Positions 9,249 through 16,973 of a stretch of DNA of 39,225 bases are shown one piece after another. Under the pieces are notes generated by a model, which saw only the letters and a list, made by a program, of their open reading frames with translations, was not told the DNA's origin and did no database searches. The stretch comes from Rahnella inusitata (GTDB lineage Bacteria > Pseudomonadota > Gammaproteobacteria > Enterobacterales > Enterobacteriaceae): assembly GCF_003263515.1 (NCBI RefSeq), contig NZ_JYDE01000022.1, positions 1 to 39,225 of the forward strand, in the 5' to 3' direction. The position numbers and the translations under genes were made by a program. Positions within the stretch are counted from its first letter, which is position 1. Each line of letters opens with the position of its first letter.

Positions 9249-10226
9249 ATGGTTATGCCTGAAGTTTTTAAAGCAACGTGGTGGCGGACGGTGATGTATA
9301 TCCTGCTATTCCTGTTTTCCCGGAGCGCGCTGGCGCTGGACTGCGTGGAGAAAGGCACAGGCATCGTGGATAAACCCGCCATTCCGGTGGGGCAGCTGGC
9401 GATCCCGGCAAATGTGCCCGTCGGTACCAAAATCTGGGAATCGAACGATATCAACGTCACAGCATACTGCGATAACGTGCTCGGCTCGATCGTGGACGTT
9501 GTGCATTTCTACTTCAACCCGAAGTCCCAGTCGATTGGTGAGGGATTGCTGCTGGGTGTCAGCTACAACGGGCAGGATCTTGAGCAGAACGAACAACGTC
9601 TTAGCACTAACAGTACACCTATCCGAAGAGGTCAGAATGTGACGGTCAATGTGACCTTCCGTCTGTATATCAAGGTCAGCGGCAACGCCCCTTCCAGCGG
9701 TCACTATCAGGGCGCGGATCAGTTCACAGTATTCCAGCTCGACGGCAGCAGAGGGATAAACAAATCACCGGGCGCGAAAAACCTCAAATACAACCTGTCG
9801 GGATTACAGGGGATCCGCTTTCTGGCCTGCGGCTCGGATTTAAAAGTGTATCCGGAATCGCAGATTGTCGATTTTGGCGCAATTCAAAGCACCACACTTT
9901 CACGTTCTTCGGGCATTTCCCTGCCTTTCGCTATCAAGGCGGTTAAACAGGGATGTCTGGACAACTTCTCGTTGCAGGCCGAATTCTCGACGGCCAGCCC
10001 GTTACTCGATAACACGGCCATCGATCTGTCGAACGGCGCGAAACTGATGCTTTACAACGATAAAGATCAGGCGATTACCTTTAATCGCTATGACAACTTT
10101 GCTGAGCTGAATAACGTCAATGAAGTCACCAAGAATTTCACGGCCAAACTCAGCGCAATACCGGGGAAAACACTTTCACTTGGGCAGTTTGATGCGTCAG
10201 TGATCGTCAAGATCAATTACTACTGA
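9249..10226 (+). CDS. two-domain fimbrial tip adhesin (predicted)
   Basis: A 325-residue secreted protein, far longer than a pilin. A signal peptide ends RSALA (ATG at 9249 or 9255; both have purine-rich sites). An N-terminal domain of about 160 residues contains two cysteines and has no recognised match. A C-terminal pilin-like domain contains LACGSD and KQGCLDN as its cysteine pair and ends VIVKINYY, the C-terminal strand bound by the chaperone. This architecture and its place after usher and chaperone fit a tip adhesin. The operon has no minor pilins, so the adhesin probably joins the shaft directly. The ligand is unknown. Confidence 0.8.
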   Translation: MVMPEVFKATWWRTVMYILLFLFSRSALALDCVEKGTGIVDKPAIPVGQLAIPANVPVGTKIWESNDINVTAYCDNVLGSIVDVVHFYFNPKSQSIGEGLLLGVSYNGQDLEQNEQRLSTNSTPIRRGQNVTVNVTFRLYIKVSGNAPSSGHYQGADQFTVFQLDGSRGINKSPGAKNLKYNLSGLQGIRFLACGSDLKVYPESQIVDFGAIQSTTLSRSSGISLPFAIKAVKQGCLDNFSLQAEFSTASPLLDNTAIDLSNGAKLMLYNDKDQAITFNRYDNFAELNNVNEVTKNFTAKLSAIPGKTLSLGQFDASVIVKINYY

Positions 10227-10252
10227 CCTCATTTCAGAACAGGGAGAACGAC

Positions 10253-10525
10253 ATGCTAAGAACGGCTAAATTACGCGCTCAGGCGCTGGAAGAACCGATT
10301 TACTCCGCGCAGGCGCCCGAGCTCATCGCCGAAACGCAAATTCATGCCATGCTGCAGACTATCCGGGAGGATGCCGGACTGAGTAAAACCGAGCTGGCCA
10401 GACGCCTTGGAGTGACGCCTCCGGCGATCACTCGTCTTGAGAAGCGCCCGGCTCAAGCCAGTTTTAATACGCTGGCTCGCTATGCGCAGGCCTGCGGTTT
10501 TGATCTCTATCTGTATTACAAATGA
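10253..10525 (+). CDS. small XRE-type helix-turn-helix regulator at the end of the fimbrial operon
   Basis: A 90-residue protein with an HTH_3 domain in the C-terminal half: LSKTELARRLGVTPPAITRLEK is turn and recognition helix, then FNTLARYAQACGF. It begins 26 bp after the adhesin stop, has GGGAG six bases before its ATG and probably belongs to the operon. An XRE-type regulator as last gene of a fimbrial operon is known from MrpJ of Proteus mirabilis, which represses motility when fimbriae are made; this protein is similar in position but not clearly in sequence. The domain also resembles HigA-type antitoxins, but no toxin gene is adjacent. Target unknown. Confidence 0.8.
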   Translation: MLRTAKLRAQALEEPIYSAQAPELIAETQIHAMLQTIREDAGLSKTELARRLGVTPPAITRLEKRPAQASFNTLARYAQACGFDLYLYYK

Positions 10526-10546
10526 TCACTACGCAAGGATGCGATT

Positions 10547-11104
10547 TCAGAGCTCACTTTTGAATACACACATCATAATCGGGGACTGATTACTCTCAAT
10601 TAACATGGTGTTTTCATCGTATTTTTTGAGGACCAGTGTGTCCGTATGGCCGTTCAGAAAAAAACTGTTCATCAATAAAAGGGATGACATTTTCCAGTCC
10701 ATATTATCTACGCTGTCGATATTTATTTGCGTGCTGGTGAGGGAGTAGGTATCGGTAGATTTGCTCTCATGCACATAATCAAAATAGATATTTCTCAGCA
10801 GGGTTTTTCGTTCGATGATCTTACCTGTTTTGTCATATAAATAACCTGTTCCGCTAAGAGAGATCAGTATCTTATTGTTATCAAGGAAGCTGAAATACAG
10901 CGAGCTCGTCAACCTGGCTCTCTCATTATCGTAAGTCGGTTCCACAATCATATTTCCTCTGCATGACGTATTGACGGGGAAAGCGATTTTATTGTTTTTT
11001 ACTGATGTTCCGTATAAATTTGCCGCCAGCAACGTCACAGCCATTAATAGTATCAATGAGGTACTTTTCTGGCCGGGTGATGGCCATGTTCTAAAACTTA
11101 TCAT
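10547..11104 (-). CDS. FidL-like membrane protein, partner of the MarT-like regulator
   Basis: A 185-residue protein with one N-terminal membrane span (about residues 15-31, SLILLMAVTLLAANLYG) and a predicted periplasmic domain with two cysteines (48 and 179). The chosen ATG has AGGA six bases upstream and overlaps the upstream regulator gene by 14 bp; an in-frame extension to 11239 lies wholly inside that gene and lacks support. The layout (ToxR-like regulator followed by a small single-span protein) and general sequence suggest the FidL-like family, named for Salmonella fidL next to marT. By analogy with ToxS it may stabilise the regulator's periplasmic domain; this is inference. It converges on the XRE gene with 21 bp between stops. 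Confidence 0.7.
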   Translation of the reverse strand: MISFRTWPSPGQKSTSLILLMAVTLLAANLYGTSVKNNKIAFPVNTSCRGNMIVEPTYDNERARLTSSLYFSFLDNNKILISLSGTGYLYDKTGKIIERKTLLRNIYFDYVHESKSTDTYSLTSTQINIDSVDNMDWKMSSLLLMNSFFLNGHTDTLVLKKYDENTMLIESNQSPIMMCVFKSEL

Positions 11105-11984
11105 GCGTTGTCCTGTCATTCGCATAATAACTGATGCAAATGTTGATTTTGTGAGTGTCATTCGTGCTGCATTGCGCCATAAAATCACGGACAGAACCGG
11201 TGTTAATTGGCGTGGTGAATTGCTCGCTTTGAAATACAAATATATTCCCCGGTGTGCACGTCATTTTATTTTTCAGGATGAAATTCTGTGCCAGCTGTAT
11301 GAAGTCCTGTTTTCTGGACATTGACACTGGCGCAGTAGAATACAAGTCGCAGTCGCCGATCTTACTGACCTGCAGTCTGGCTTTAGGATCGGTCATCACG
11401 CCGTGCAGCGTATAAAGCCCCCACACAGCAAATGAGAACAGTAAAAATGTAGTAAAAATAAAAGGATACTTATAGTTAATTTTTTCGGTGTCAGTTAATG
11501 TCTCGCTCTGCCCTACAGGTTCATGCAGAGGGGCGGGCGTTGCCTGTGTTTCGTTATGTGGAAGATCAGACGGTGTGATTTCCGGTAACGAGCTCGTTTC
11601 TTCCGCAGGCGGTTCTGTTCTTTCCTGAGCGACGTTCAGCTCGAACTGTGCCGTAATATCCGTCTCTTTCTTAATGATAAAGCCGACTTTAGGCACAGTG
11701 ATGATGAATTCGCCGGTATAACCCAGTGTTGAAACCACTTTGCGTAATTTGCTGATGCAATGATTGAGGTTATTATTACTGGCTGTCAACCCATAATCGT
11801 CCCATACTTTTTTAAAGAATGTTTCACGTTCCACAACGATGCCATGCTGCTCAATGAGCAGTGATAATATTCTCCGCGCAGGATTAGATACCGTGATCTT
11901 ACTTTCAGTGTCGCTCGGTAATGAAAGTGAGTTATCCTCCGGATTAAAGACTATTTGATTTTCAATCAGATAAATCATTTGCAT
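11091..11984 (-). CDS. membrane-anchored winged-helix regulator (ToxR/CadC/MarT-like)
   Basis: A 297-residue transcription regulator. A winged-helix DNA-binding domain occupies about residues 30-107 (HCISKLRKVVSTLGY recognition helix, VPKVGFII wing). A Pro/Glu/Thr-rich linker (about 120-160) and one membrane span (173-194) follow, then a periplasmic domain with four cysteines (212, 243, 272, 283) that could sense redox or envelope state. No receiver domain is present, so it is ToxR-like, acting from the membrane. ATG at 11984 has GGGAG six bases upstream; ATG at 11978 is also possible and the frame is open to 12032. Neighbouring fimbrial genes are plausible targets, as MarT activates the MisL adhesin in Salmonella, but no binding site is proven. 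Confidence 0.8.
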   Translation of the reverse strand: MQMIYLIENQIVFNPEDNSLSLPSDTESKITVSNPARRILSLLIEQHGIVVERETFFKKVWDDYGLTASNNNLNHCISKLRKVVSTLGYTGEFIITVPKVGFIIKKETDITAQFELNVAQERTEPPAEETSSLPEITPSDLPHNETQATPAPLHEPVGQSETLTDTEKINYKYPFIFTTFLLFSFAVWGLYTLHGVMTDPKARLQVSKIGDCDLYSTAPVSMSRKQDFIQLAQNFILKNKMTCTPGNIFVFQSEQFTTPINTGSVRDFMAQCSTNDTHKINICISYYANDRTTHDKF

Positions 11985-12087
11985 CCCTATCTCCCTGTCT
12001 CGAATATCCTGAGTTTTCACTGCATCAGGCAATTACGTTCAATTGCGTTGGTGTCATTTTACCTTTATATACCTAAAATACGGCCAG

Positions 12088-12318
12088 TCAGTATAAACCG
12101 TTCAATTTATAAAATAGAGTTTGTGAGAATAGTTTACACGTGACCTTACCGAAATTTTCACTTTTTGATGTATTGTCTGGCAAGTTTTTGTGATGAAAAA
12201 CGATATAAATCATGTACGGAATTTTAGTAGTGAGTGAATTATCAGGATTCAGGATGGGTACTGGCGCATTAATTTCATCGAACTGATGCGGGGCTACGGC
12301 TTCTGTTGTTGCAGCCAT
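12088..12318 (-). CDS. possible small protein of unknown function
   Basis: An open frame of 76 codons upstream of, and co-directional with, the winged-helix regulator. GGGAG lies nine bases before the ATG. The sequence has no recognised domain; residues about 33-41 (IPYMIYIVF) are hydrophobic but too short for a sure membrane span. The surrounding DNA is A+T-rich and the reading frame may be fortuitous. Listed because it is the only candidate between the regulator and tRNA-Phe. Confidence 0.2.
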   Translation of the reverse strand: MAATTEAVAPHQFDEINAPVPILNPDNSLTTKIPYMIYIVFHHKNLPDNTSKSENFGKVTCKLFSQTLFYKLNGLY

Positions 12319-12456
12319 GGTTAACGTCTCCCAGCATTGGGCACGCTTTTAGCACAGACGCTTTTTGATCCAGAAACGATGTTCCTCTGGAGAAACGCCG
12401 GCAGGCATCCAGGGTTATCGGCGAGGGCATTTTACATCCTATAAATTTGCGCAATG

Positions 12457-12469
12457 TTGCAAACTGCAA
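12457..12469. repeat. dyad TTGCA-AAC-TGCAA
   Basis: Perfect five-base arms with a three-base centre. The same TTGCA-N3-TGCAA pattern lies upstream of the pilin gene at 5082-5094. A shared operator is possible but unproven. Confidence 0.35.
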
Positions 12470-12585
12470 TGTATCAGTTCAAATGCAGGTTTAATATGCT
12501 TTATGGGATAAGTCTGAGCGATTAATGCGGTAGTTGAGAGGGGAACAGTAGGGGGCAAGGGGCAAAATTTCTATAAATGTCAGAA

Positions 12586-12638
12586 AGCAAAAAACCAGCC
12601 GTTAAGCTGGTTTCTTTAAATAGGGTGCCGGACTCGGA
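12586..12638 (-). repeat. duplicated tRNA-Phe 3' end plus terminator (relic unit)
   Basis: Read on minus, TCCGAGTCCGGCACC (12638-12624) copies the last bases of tRNA-Phe with one base deleted. It is followed by CTATTTAAAGA and a hairpin terminator (12592-12599 with 12606-12613) with a T run ending in GCTTTC. The functional tRNA-Phe has the same series: 3' end, ATATTTAGAAG, hairpin, T run, GCTTTC. So about 55 bp exists twice, roughly 118 bp apart. Confidence 0.75.
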
Positions 12639-12710
12639 CTAACGCCGCAGGGCGAGCCTGTTAAGGCGAGTCATCGAACGGAGTTCGATGGAGAGTCCTT
12701 ATTCCGAAAG

Positions 12711-12736
12711 CAAAAAACCCGCCATAGGCGGGTTCT
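12711..12736 (-). terminator. tRNA-Phe terminator
   Basis: On minus, AACCCGCC (12734-12727) pairs with GGCGGGTT (12723-12716) and is followed by a run of six T. It begins 10 bases after the tRNA-Phe 3' end. Confidence 0.9.
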
Positions 12737-12744
12737 TCTAAATA

Positions 12745-12820
12745 TGGTGCCCGGACTCGGAATCGAACCAAGGACACAGGGATTTTCAATCCCTTGCTCT
12801 ACCGACTGAGCTATCCGGGC
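12745..12820 (-). tRNA. pheU: tRNA-Phe (GAA anticodon)
   Basis: A 76-nt tRNA on minus with encoded CCA. The acceptor GCCCGGA pairs with TCCGGGC, the anticodon loop is ATTGAAAAT giving GAA, and the T loop is TTCGATT. It lies next to yjdC, as pheU does in E. coli. That locus is an established integration site for islands (for example LEE in some E. coli), which is relevant to the fimbrial block on its 3' side. Confidence 0.97.
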
Positions 12821-12949
12821 AACGGGGCGCATTAAACCGTATTGGGCCTAAGCCGTCAACGGCTTTGTCACCTAAAACACATAAAACACGTTTGTTTGCT
12901 GGCTTTTCATTCAAAAACGAGGAAATTCCCTGTCTGAATGCTCAGAAAG

Positions 12950-13525
12950 TCAGGAAAGCGCGCCGTGTTCACGACAGCGTGCAACATTTAAAACGTCTTC
13001 TGCCAGCCGGCGCGCAACTTCTACGTCGTTTAGCTGGCGCTTGACCAGCAGCCTGCTCAGGCAACCTTCCAGGATCAACTCCATTTGCTGGGCCACCATC
13101 TCGGCGTCATCGGAACCCATCTCCTGCAGGAGTGCCAGCGTGTACTCATAAGATGCCAGTTTCTGCTGCTGGGCTAACTGATGGATTGGCATATCGCTGT
13201 CCGGGAAAAATGTGCACGCCGCGATAAACAGGCATCCCGGATAGCGTTGCTGACGGACCTGTTCATCGAGCACCTTGTAACGTGCCAGCAATTTCTGCGG
13301 TGCGCTCAGGGAGTCATCTAGCATCAGCTGACGACGCCAGACATCAATTTGTTCGCCGTGGTAACGCAGGCTGTCGTACAGCAGCGCTTCTGCATCCGGC
13401 CAGAAGCGGCGCAACTCATTAAGCGGAACATCCACGCGTTCGGCGACGTATTCCAGTGACATGGTTGCAAGGCCACGTTGTTCCAGGATATTTAAGGTTT
13501 GATCAAGAACTTGTTCACGTAGCAC
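12950..13525 (-). CDS. yjdC: TetR-type regulator YjdC
   Basis: A 191-residue TetR-family protein, the same length as E. coli YjdC. The start is GTG at 13525 with GAGGAGG five bases upstream; the upstream ATG at 13630 would add 35 residues encoded by a repeat and lacks support. The N-terminal helix-turn-helix covers about residues 8-45 ([24 protein letters not shown]). The ligand-binding part contains the conserved [15 protein letters not shown] and LILEGCLSR segments with cysteines. It lies 61 bp after dsbD on the same strand and may be cotranscribed. Targets are not well known; proximity to dsbD and the paired cysteines make a link to envelope thiol stress thinkable but unproven. Confidence 0.92.
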   Translation of the reverse strand: MLREQVLDQTLNILEQRGLATMSLEYVAERVDVPLNELRRFWPDAEALLYDSLRYHGEQIDVWRRQLMLDDSLSAPQKLLARYKVLDEQVRQQRYPGCLFIAACTFFPDSDMPIHQLAQQQKLASYEYTLALLQEMGSDDAEMVAQQMELILEGCLSRLLVKRQLNDVEVARRLAEDVLNVARCREHGALS

Positions 13526-13540
13526 GTTTGCCTCCTCACA

Positions 13541-13576
13541 GTTCGCGTTATTAAAACAATTCGCGTTATTCAAAAA
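13541..13576. repeat. two tandem 18-bp repeats between yjdC and dsbD
   Basis: The units at 13541-13558 and 13559-13576 share TTCGCGTTATT and most flanking bases. They fill most of the gap between the dsbD stop and the yjdC ribosome binding site. Tandem sites with an 18-bp period could bind a regulator, possibly YjdC itself; alternatively they are a slippage duplication. Confidence 0.6.
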
Positions 13577-13586
13577 CCAGTGTCGT

Positions 13587-15332
13587 TTAATGACGGGCTT
13601 TCTGCAAATGCGCAGTAAAAGCCGCAGCATCCATAAATCCTGTCACCCGCGACCGGGGTAACTCCTGGCCGTCAGGGCCGAAGAAGATAATTGTCGGCAA
13701 TCCCAGAACTTCAAGGCGCTTTAACAACGCCTTTTGTTCCGGCGAATTTTTGGTGACATCCGCCTGAAGCAGCAGGGTATTGGCCAGTTCATTCTGCACC
13801 TCTGGCGCAGAGAAAGTGTATTTTTCGAACTCCTTGCAGGCTACGCACCAGTCAGCATATAAGTCGAGCATCACACGTTTGCCCTGAGCACCCGTGAGCG
13901 CGGCATTCAATTCATCAACGTTGTGGATCTTCTGGAAGCTCAGCGCATGTTGTGGAGTTGCGGTATTTACAGCGGGCGCGAATGCCCAGTCCTGTAACGG
14001 ACGGCTCACCACCAGTGCTGCCGCGAGGAAAATCAGCTGCAAGATTCTGACCACGCCAAGCTGACTTTTCAGGCTCAGCAGTAAAGCCCAGCCGAAGAAC
14101 GCGACCCCCAGAAGGCTCCACAAACGTAGCCCCCAGACATCGCCAATCACACGCTCCAGCAGGAATACCGGTAACGCCAGAATCACAAAGCCGAACCCTT
14201 CTTTGACGTAGCTCATCCAGGGGCCGCTGCGCGGCAGCAGTTTGTTGCCGAACATTGTCACGATAATCAGCGGGATGCCCATCCCCAGCGCATACAGATA
14301 CAGCGTGCCGGCACCGGCCAGCAGGTTACCGCTCTGGGCGATGTAAAGCAGAATGGCGCTCAGCGGCGCAGTGGTGCAGGGCGAACAAATCAGCCCGGCC
14401 AGCGCACCCATAATAAAGACGCCCGGCAGCGATCCGCCTTTTTGTTCATTACTCCACAACGCCAGACGGGTCTGAACGGAAGAGGGAAGCTGCAAGCTGA
14501 ACAAGCCAAACATCGACAGCGCCAGCGCGATGAACATCACCGACAGCACGATCAATACCCAGGGGCTTTGCAGCGCCGCCTGAAATTGCAAACCGGCCGC
14601 CGCCACGATCATACCGAGAACGGTGTAGGTCAGCGCCATACCCTGTACATACACCAGCGACAGCAGGAAAATTCGCTTCATGCTGTGCGGTCGCTGGCGG
14701 CCAAGAATGATGCCGGAAATCAGCGGATACATCGGCAATACGCAAGGGGTAAACGCAATTCCAATACCGATCAGCAATGCCCACAGTGGCGAGAAGGGGA
14801 GCGGCGTACTTTGCGGGGCGGGCGTGGCGTCGACAGATGTAATCCGTTCAGGAGCAGGATCCGCCACTGGCGAGCCCGTTGGCTGCGCATCGGTCACCGC
14901 GCTGAGCGGGACTTCGCGGGTTTCCGGGGGATAACAGAATCCGGCGGCGGCGCACCCCTGATAGGTCACACGCACCGTGGCATTTTGGCTGGCCTGACGT
15001 ACAGGAACAGTGATGCGCAGGGCATTTTCGTAGACTTCGCTGTTGCCGAAAAACTCATCATGATGTTCGCGGCCTTTTGGCAGGAAGAATGCCGCCAGTT
15101 CGGCGTTCTTAGGTTCGAGCTCGATTTTGCTGCGATAAAGATAATAGCCGTCGCGGATTTGCCAGTTCAGTTTGAGGTCATGTCCCTGCTGCTGGAAATC
15201 AAAGCTGAACGCCTGATCGACGGGGACAAACTGCGGCGCAGCGGGTTGGCTAAAGAGCGATGCCTGAGCCTGAAGCGGCAACAGGCACAAGCTAAACAGC
15301 AGGAAGAAAATACGAAGAATTCGGTGATCCAT
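13587..15332 (-). CDS. dsbD: thiol:disulfide interchange protein DsbD
   Basis: A 581-residue inner-membrane reductase that carries electrons from cytoplasmic thioredoxin to periplasmic DsbC, DsbG and CcmG. A signal peptide ends LQAQA. The N-terminal periplasmic domain has Cys127 and Cys133. The membrane domain has Cys197 in [11 protein letters not shown] and Cys316/Cys319 in [11 protein letters not shown]. The C-terminal thioredoxin-like domain has WCVACK (Cys496, Cys499). All six catalytic cysteines are present. It is about 15 residues longer than the E. coli protein, mainly in the Pro/Thr-rich linker near residues 145-180. In E. coli cutA precedes it and overlaps; here 205 bp without a gene separate it from dcuA. 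Confidence 0.96.
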   Translation of the reverse strand: MDHRILRIFFLLFSLCLLPLQAQASLFSQPAAPQFVPVDQAFSFDFQQQGHDLKLNWQIRDGYYLYRSKIELEPKNAELAAFFLPKGREHHDEFFGNSEVYENALRITVPVRQASQNATVRVTYQGCAAAGFCYPPETREVPLSAVTDAQPTGSPVADPAPERITSVDATPAPQSTPLPFSPLWALLIGIGIAFTPCVLPMYPLISGIILGRQRPHSMKRIFLLSLVYVQGMALTYTVLGMIVAAAGLQFQAALQSPWVLIVLSVMFIALALSMFGLFSLQLPSSVQTRLALWSNEQKGGSLPGVFIMGALAGLICSPCTTAPLSAILLYIAQSGNLLAGAGTLYLYALGMGIPLIIVTMFGNKLLPRSGPWMSYVKEGFGFVILALPVFLLERVIGDVWGLRLWSLLGVAFFGWALLLSLKSQLGVVRILQLIFLAAALVVSRPLQDWAFAPAVNTATPQHALSFQKIHNVDELNAALTGAQGKRVMLDLYADWCVACKEFEKYTFSAPEVQNELANTLLLQADVTKNSPEQKALLKRLEVLGLPTIIFFGPDGQELPRSRVTGFMDAAAFTAHLQKARH

Positions 15333-15510
15333 GCAGAGTTTACTTCTCTTTGTCGCGGCGAAGGCAGACAGCCGCTGAATGATTCGACAGAAGATGCGGA
15401 CGGCTTCATGCCGTAACGCGTTAAGGAGTTGAGAGTATACCCTGCGTCATCGTTGCGCAGAAAGTCTTGCGGGACTTTTACAAAAGTCAGTAAAGGAGAA
15501 GGTTGATATC

Positions 15511-15530
15511 ACGGGGGCCGCAGCCCCCGT
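15511..15530. other. G+C-rich hairpin after dcuA
   Basis: ACGGGGGC pairs with GCCCCCGT around a four-base loop, eight bases beyond the dcuA stop. On minus the T run lies before the stem rather than after it, so this is not a standard intrinsic terminator. It may protect the 3' end of the dcuA mRNA. Confidence 0.55.
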
Positions 15531-15537
15531 AAAAATG

Positions 15538-16839
15538 TCAGAGAATGAAACTGCCCAGACCGAAGGCAAACAGAACTGACAGGAAAACGCCGACGGTGCC
15601 GGGAATAAAGAACGGATGGTTGAACACGAAGCGGCCGATGCGGGTCGTACCGGTATCATCCATCTGAACCGCTGCGACCAGCGTCGGGTAGGTCGGCAGA
15701 ATGAAGAGGCCGGAGACGGCGGCAAATGAACCCACGGCAGTCAGCGGAGAAACGCTCAGCGCCAGCGCCATCGGCAACAGGGCTTTTGTCGTTGCCGCCT
15801 GGGAATACAACAGTGCAGAACTGAAGAAGAAAATTACCGCCAGCAACCAGGGGTGCGACTGAATAATGCTGCCCGCTGTTTCTTTAATCCAGCCGATATT
15901 GGCCTGCACGAAGGTATCGCCTAACCACGCCACGCCGAGGATACAAATACAGGCGCTCATGCCCGCTTTGAACGTACCGGAGGTCAGAATCGAATCCGTA
16001 TCAACGCGGCATAGCAGGGTAATTAACGTCGCCACGCTGAGCATGATAATGAGGATCGCGCTGGTAGTCGTCATCAGCGGCGTAGCCACCAGCCCGAGAC
16101 TCGGACTGTTGATCACCGCATACCCGACCACCGATAACACGCCGAGCAGGAATAACAGCACGGAGAGTTTTGCGCGCGGTTTGATGTCGATAACGGTATC
16201 GCCTCGTAGTGTCACAAGACCTTCTTCGTAACGTTTCAGATAGACCGGATCGTTAGAGAGTTTGGAGTCAAAGCACCAGGTCACCATCAAAGACATCACG
16301 ATAACGGCCGCCAGCGTGGAAGGGATCATCACCATCAACAGATGCAGATAGCTGACACCGTGATCTTCCATCACTGATGACATATAAACCACTGCTGCCG
16401 AAATCGGCGACGCGGTAATAGCAATTTGCGCTGCGACCACGGCGGTGGATAACGGACGGCAGGGCTTGATGCCTTGCTCTTTGGCGACTTCAGAAATCAC
16501 CGGTAACGCCGACAGTGAGATGTTGCCCGTTCCCGCGAGGATGGTCAGGAAGTAAGTCACTATGGGAGCTAGAATAGTGATGTGCTTCGGATTGCGCCGC
16601 AGCAGCTTTTCGGTTTGCTGGACCAGATAATCCATCCCGCCGGCGACCTGCATGGTCGAGATGGCGGCGATCACAGCCATAATGATGGAAATGACGTCGA
16701 AAGGAATCGACCCTGGCTTCACGCCGATCATGGCGAGTACCAGTACGCCCAATCCGCCTGCGAAACCAATCCCGATACCGCCTAAGCGCGCGCCGAGAAA
16801 GATCGCTAACAATACGATAATAAGTTCGATGATTAACAT
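15538..16839 (-). CDS. dcuA: anaerobic C4-dicarboxylate transporter DcuA
   Basis: A 433-residue inner-membrane carrier, the same length as in E. coli, that exchanges aspartate, fumarate and succinate. It is almost entirely hydrophobic with about 10-12 spans. It begins MLIIELIIVLLAIFLGARLGG and contains the family segments AGTGNISLSALPVI and SPISAAVVYMSS. It follows aspA on the same strand, with an intrinsic terminator between them (16919-16950) that would allow partial read-through. The pairing aspA-dcuA supplies aspartate uptake and its conversion to fumarate. The next gene in E. coli, cutA, is absent. Confidence 0.96.
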   Translation of the reverse strand: MLIIELIIVLLAIFLGARLGGIGIGFAGGLGVLVLAMIGVKPGSIPFDVISIIMAVIAAISTMQVAGGMDYLVQQTEKLLRRNPKHITILAPIVTYFLTILAGTGNISLSALPVISEVAKEQGIKPCRPLSTAVVAAQIAITASPISAAVVYMSSVMEDHGVSYLHLLMVMIPSTLAAVIVMSLMVTWCFDSKLSNDPVYLKRYEEGLVTLRGDTVIDIKPRAKLSVLLFLLGVLSVVGYAVINSPSLGLVATPLMTTTSAILIIMLSVATLITLLCRVDTDSILTSGTFKAGMSACICILGVAWLGDTFVQANIGWIKETAGSIIQSHPWLLAVIFFFSSALLYSQAATTKALLPMALALSVSPLTAVGSFAAVSGLFILPTYPTLVAAVQMDDTGTTRIGRFVFNHPFFIPGTVGVFLSVLFAFGLGSFIL

Positions 16840-16912
16840 GGTTGTCTGTCCATTTCCCAGTACTCCTTAAGGAATTGATAATTATTTGTTATGTAATTGT
16901 TGTGTCGTACAA

Positions 16913-16953
16913 AGTAAAAAGGCCCGCTGTTCCGCAGAACAACGAGCCTTTAA
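16913..16953 (-). terminator. terminator after aspA
   Basis: On minus, AAGGC-T-CGTTGTTC pairs with GAACAGCG-G-GCCTT around TGCG (16950-16919) and is followed by TTTTTAC. It ends aspA transcripts 20 bp after the stop; dcuA begins 80 bp further on. Confidence 0.85.
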
Positions 16954-16973
16954 AAGGTCAGTAATGGAGTCTG

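Larger units (their letters stand above)
12319..12744. other. non-coding stretch between the fimbria/regulator block and tRNA-Phe
   Basis: No gene is supported. It holds a TTGCA-N3-TGCAA dyad (12457-12469), two minus-strand terminators (12592-12613 and 12711-12736), a truncated copy of the tRNA-Phe 3' end (12624-12638) and a perfect hairpin CATCGAAC/GTTCGATG (12672-12690). It looks like a decayed or rearranged tRNA flank. Confidence 0.65.

Noticed and set aside
9249..9345. Lipoprotein signal in the adhesin (cysteine soon after the signal peptide)
   Set aside because: The residues before the cysteine are ALD, which do not fit a lipobox; an ordinary signal peptide fits better.
10253..10525. 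Antitoxin of a toxin-antitoxin pair
   Set aside because: No small toxin-like gene lies next to it; neighbours are the adhesin and the convergent FidL-like gene.
14442..15416. A 324-codon plus-strand open frame opposite dsbD
   Set aside because: It is antisense to an intact dsbD with all catalytic cysteines, has low-complexity Arg/Gln-rich content and no family resemblance.
15511..15530. Intrinsic terminator of dcuA
   Set aside because: A good stem but no T run on the 3' side of the dcuA strand, so listed only as a hairpin.
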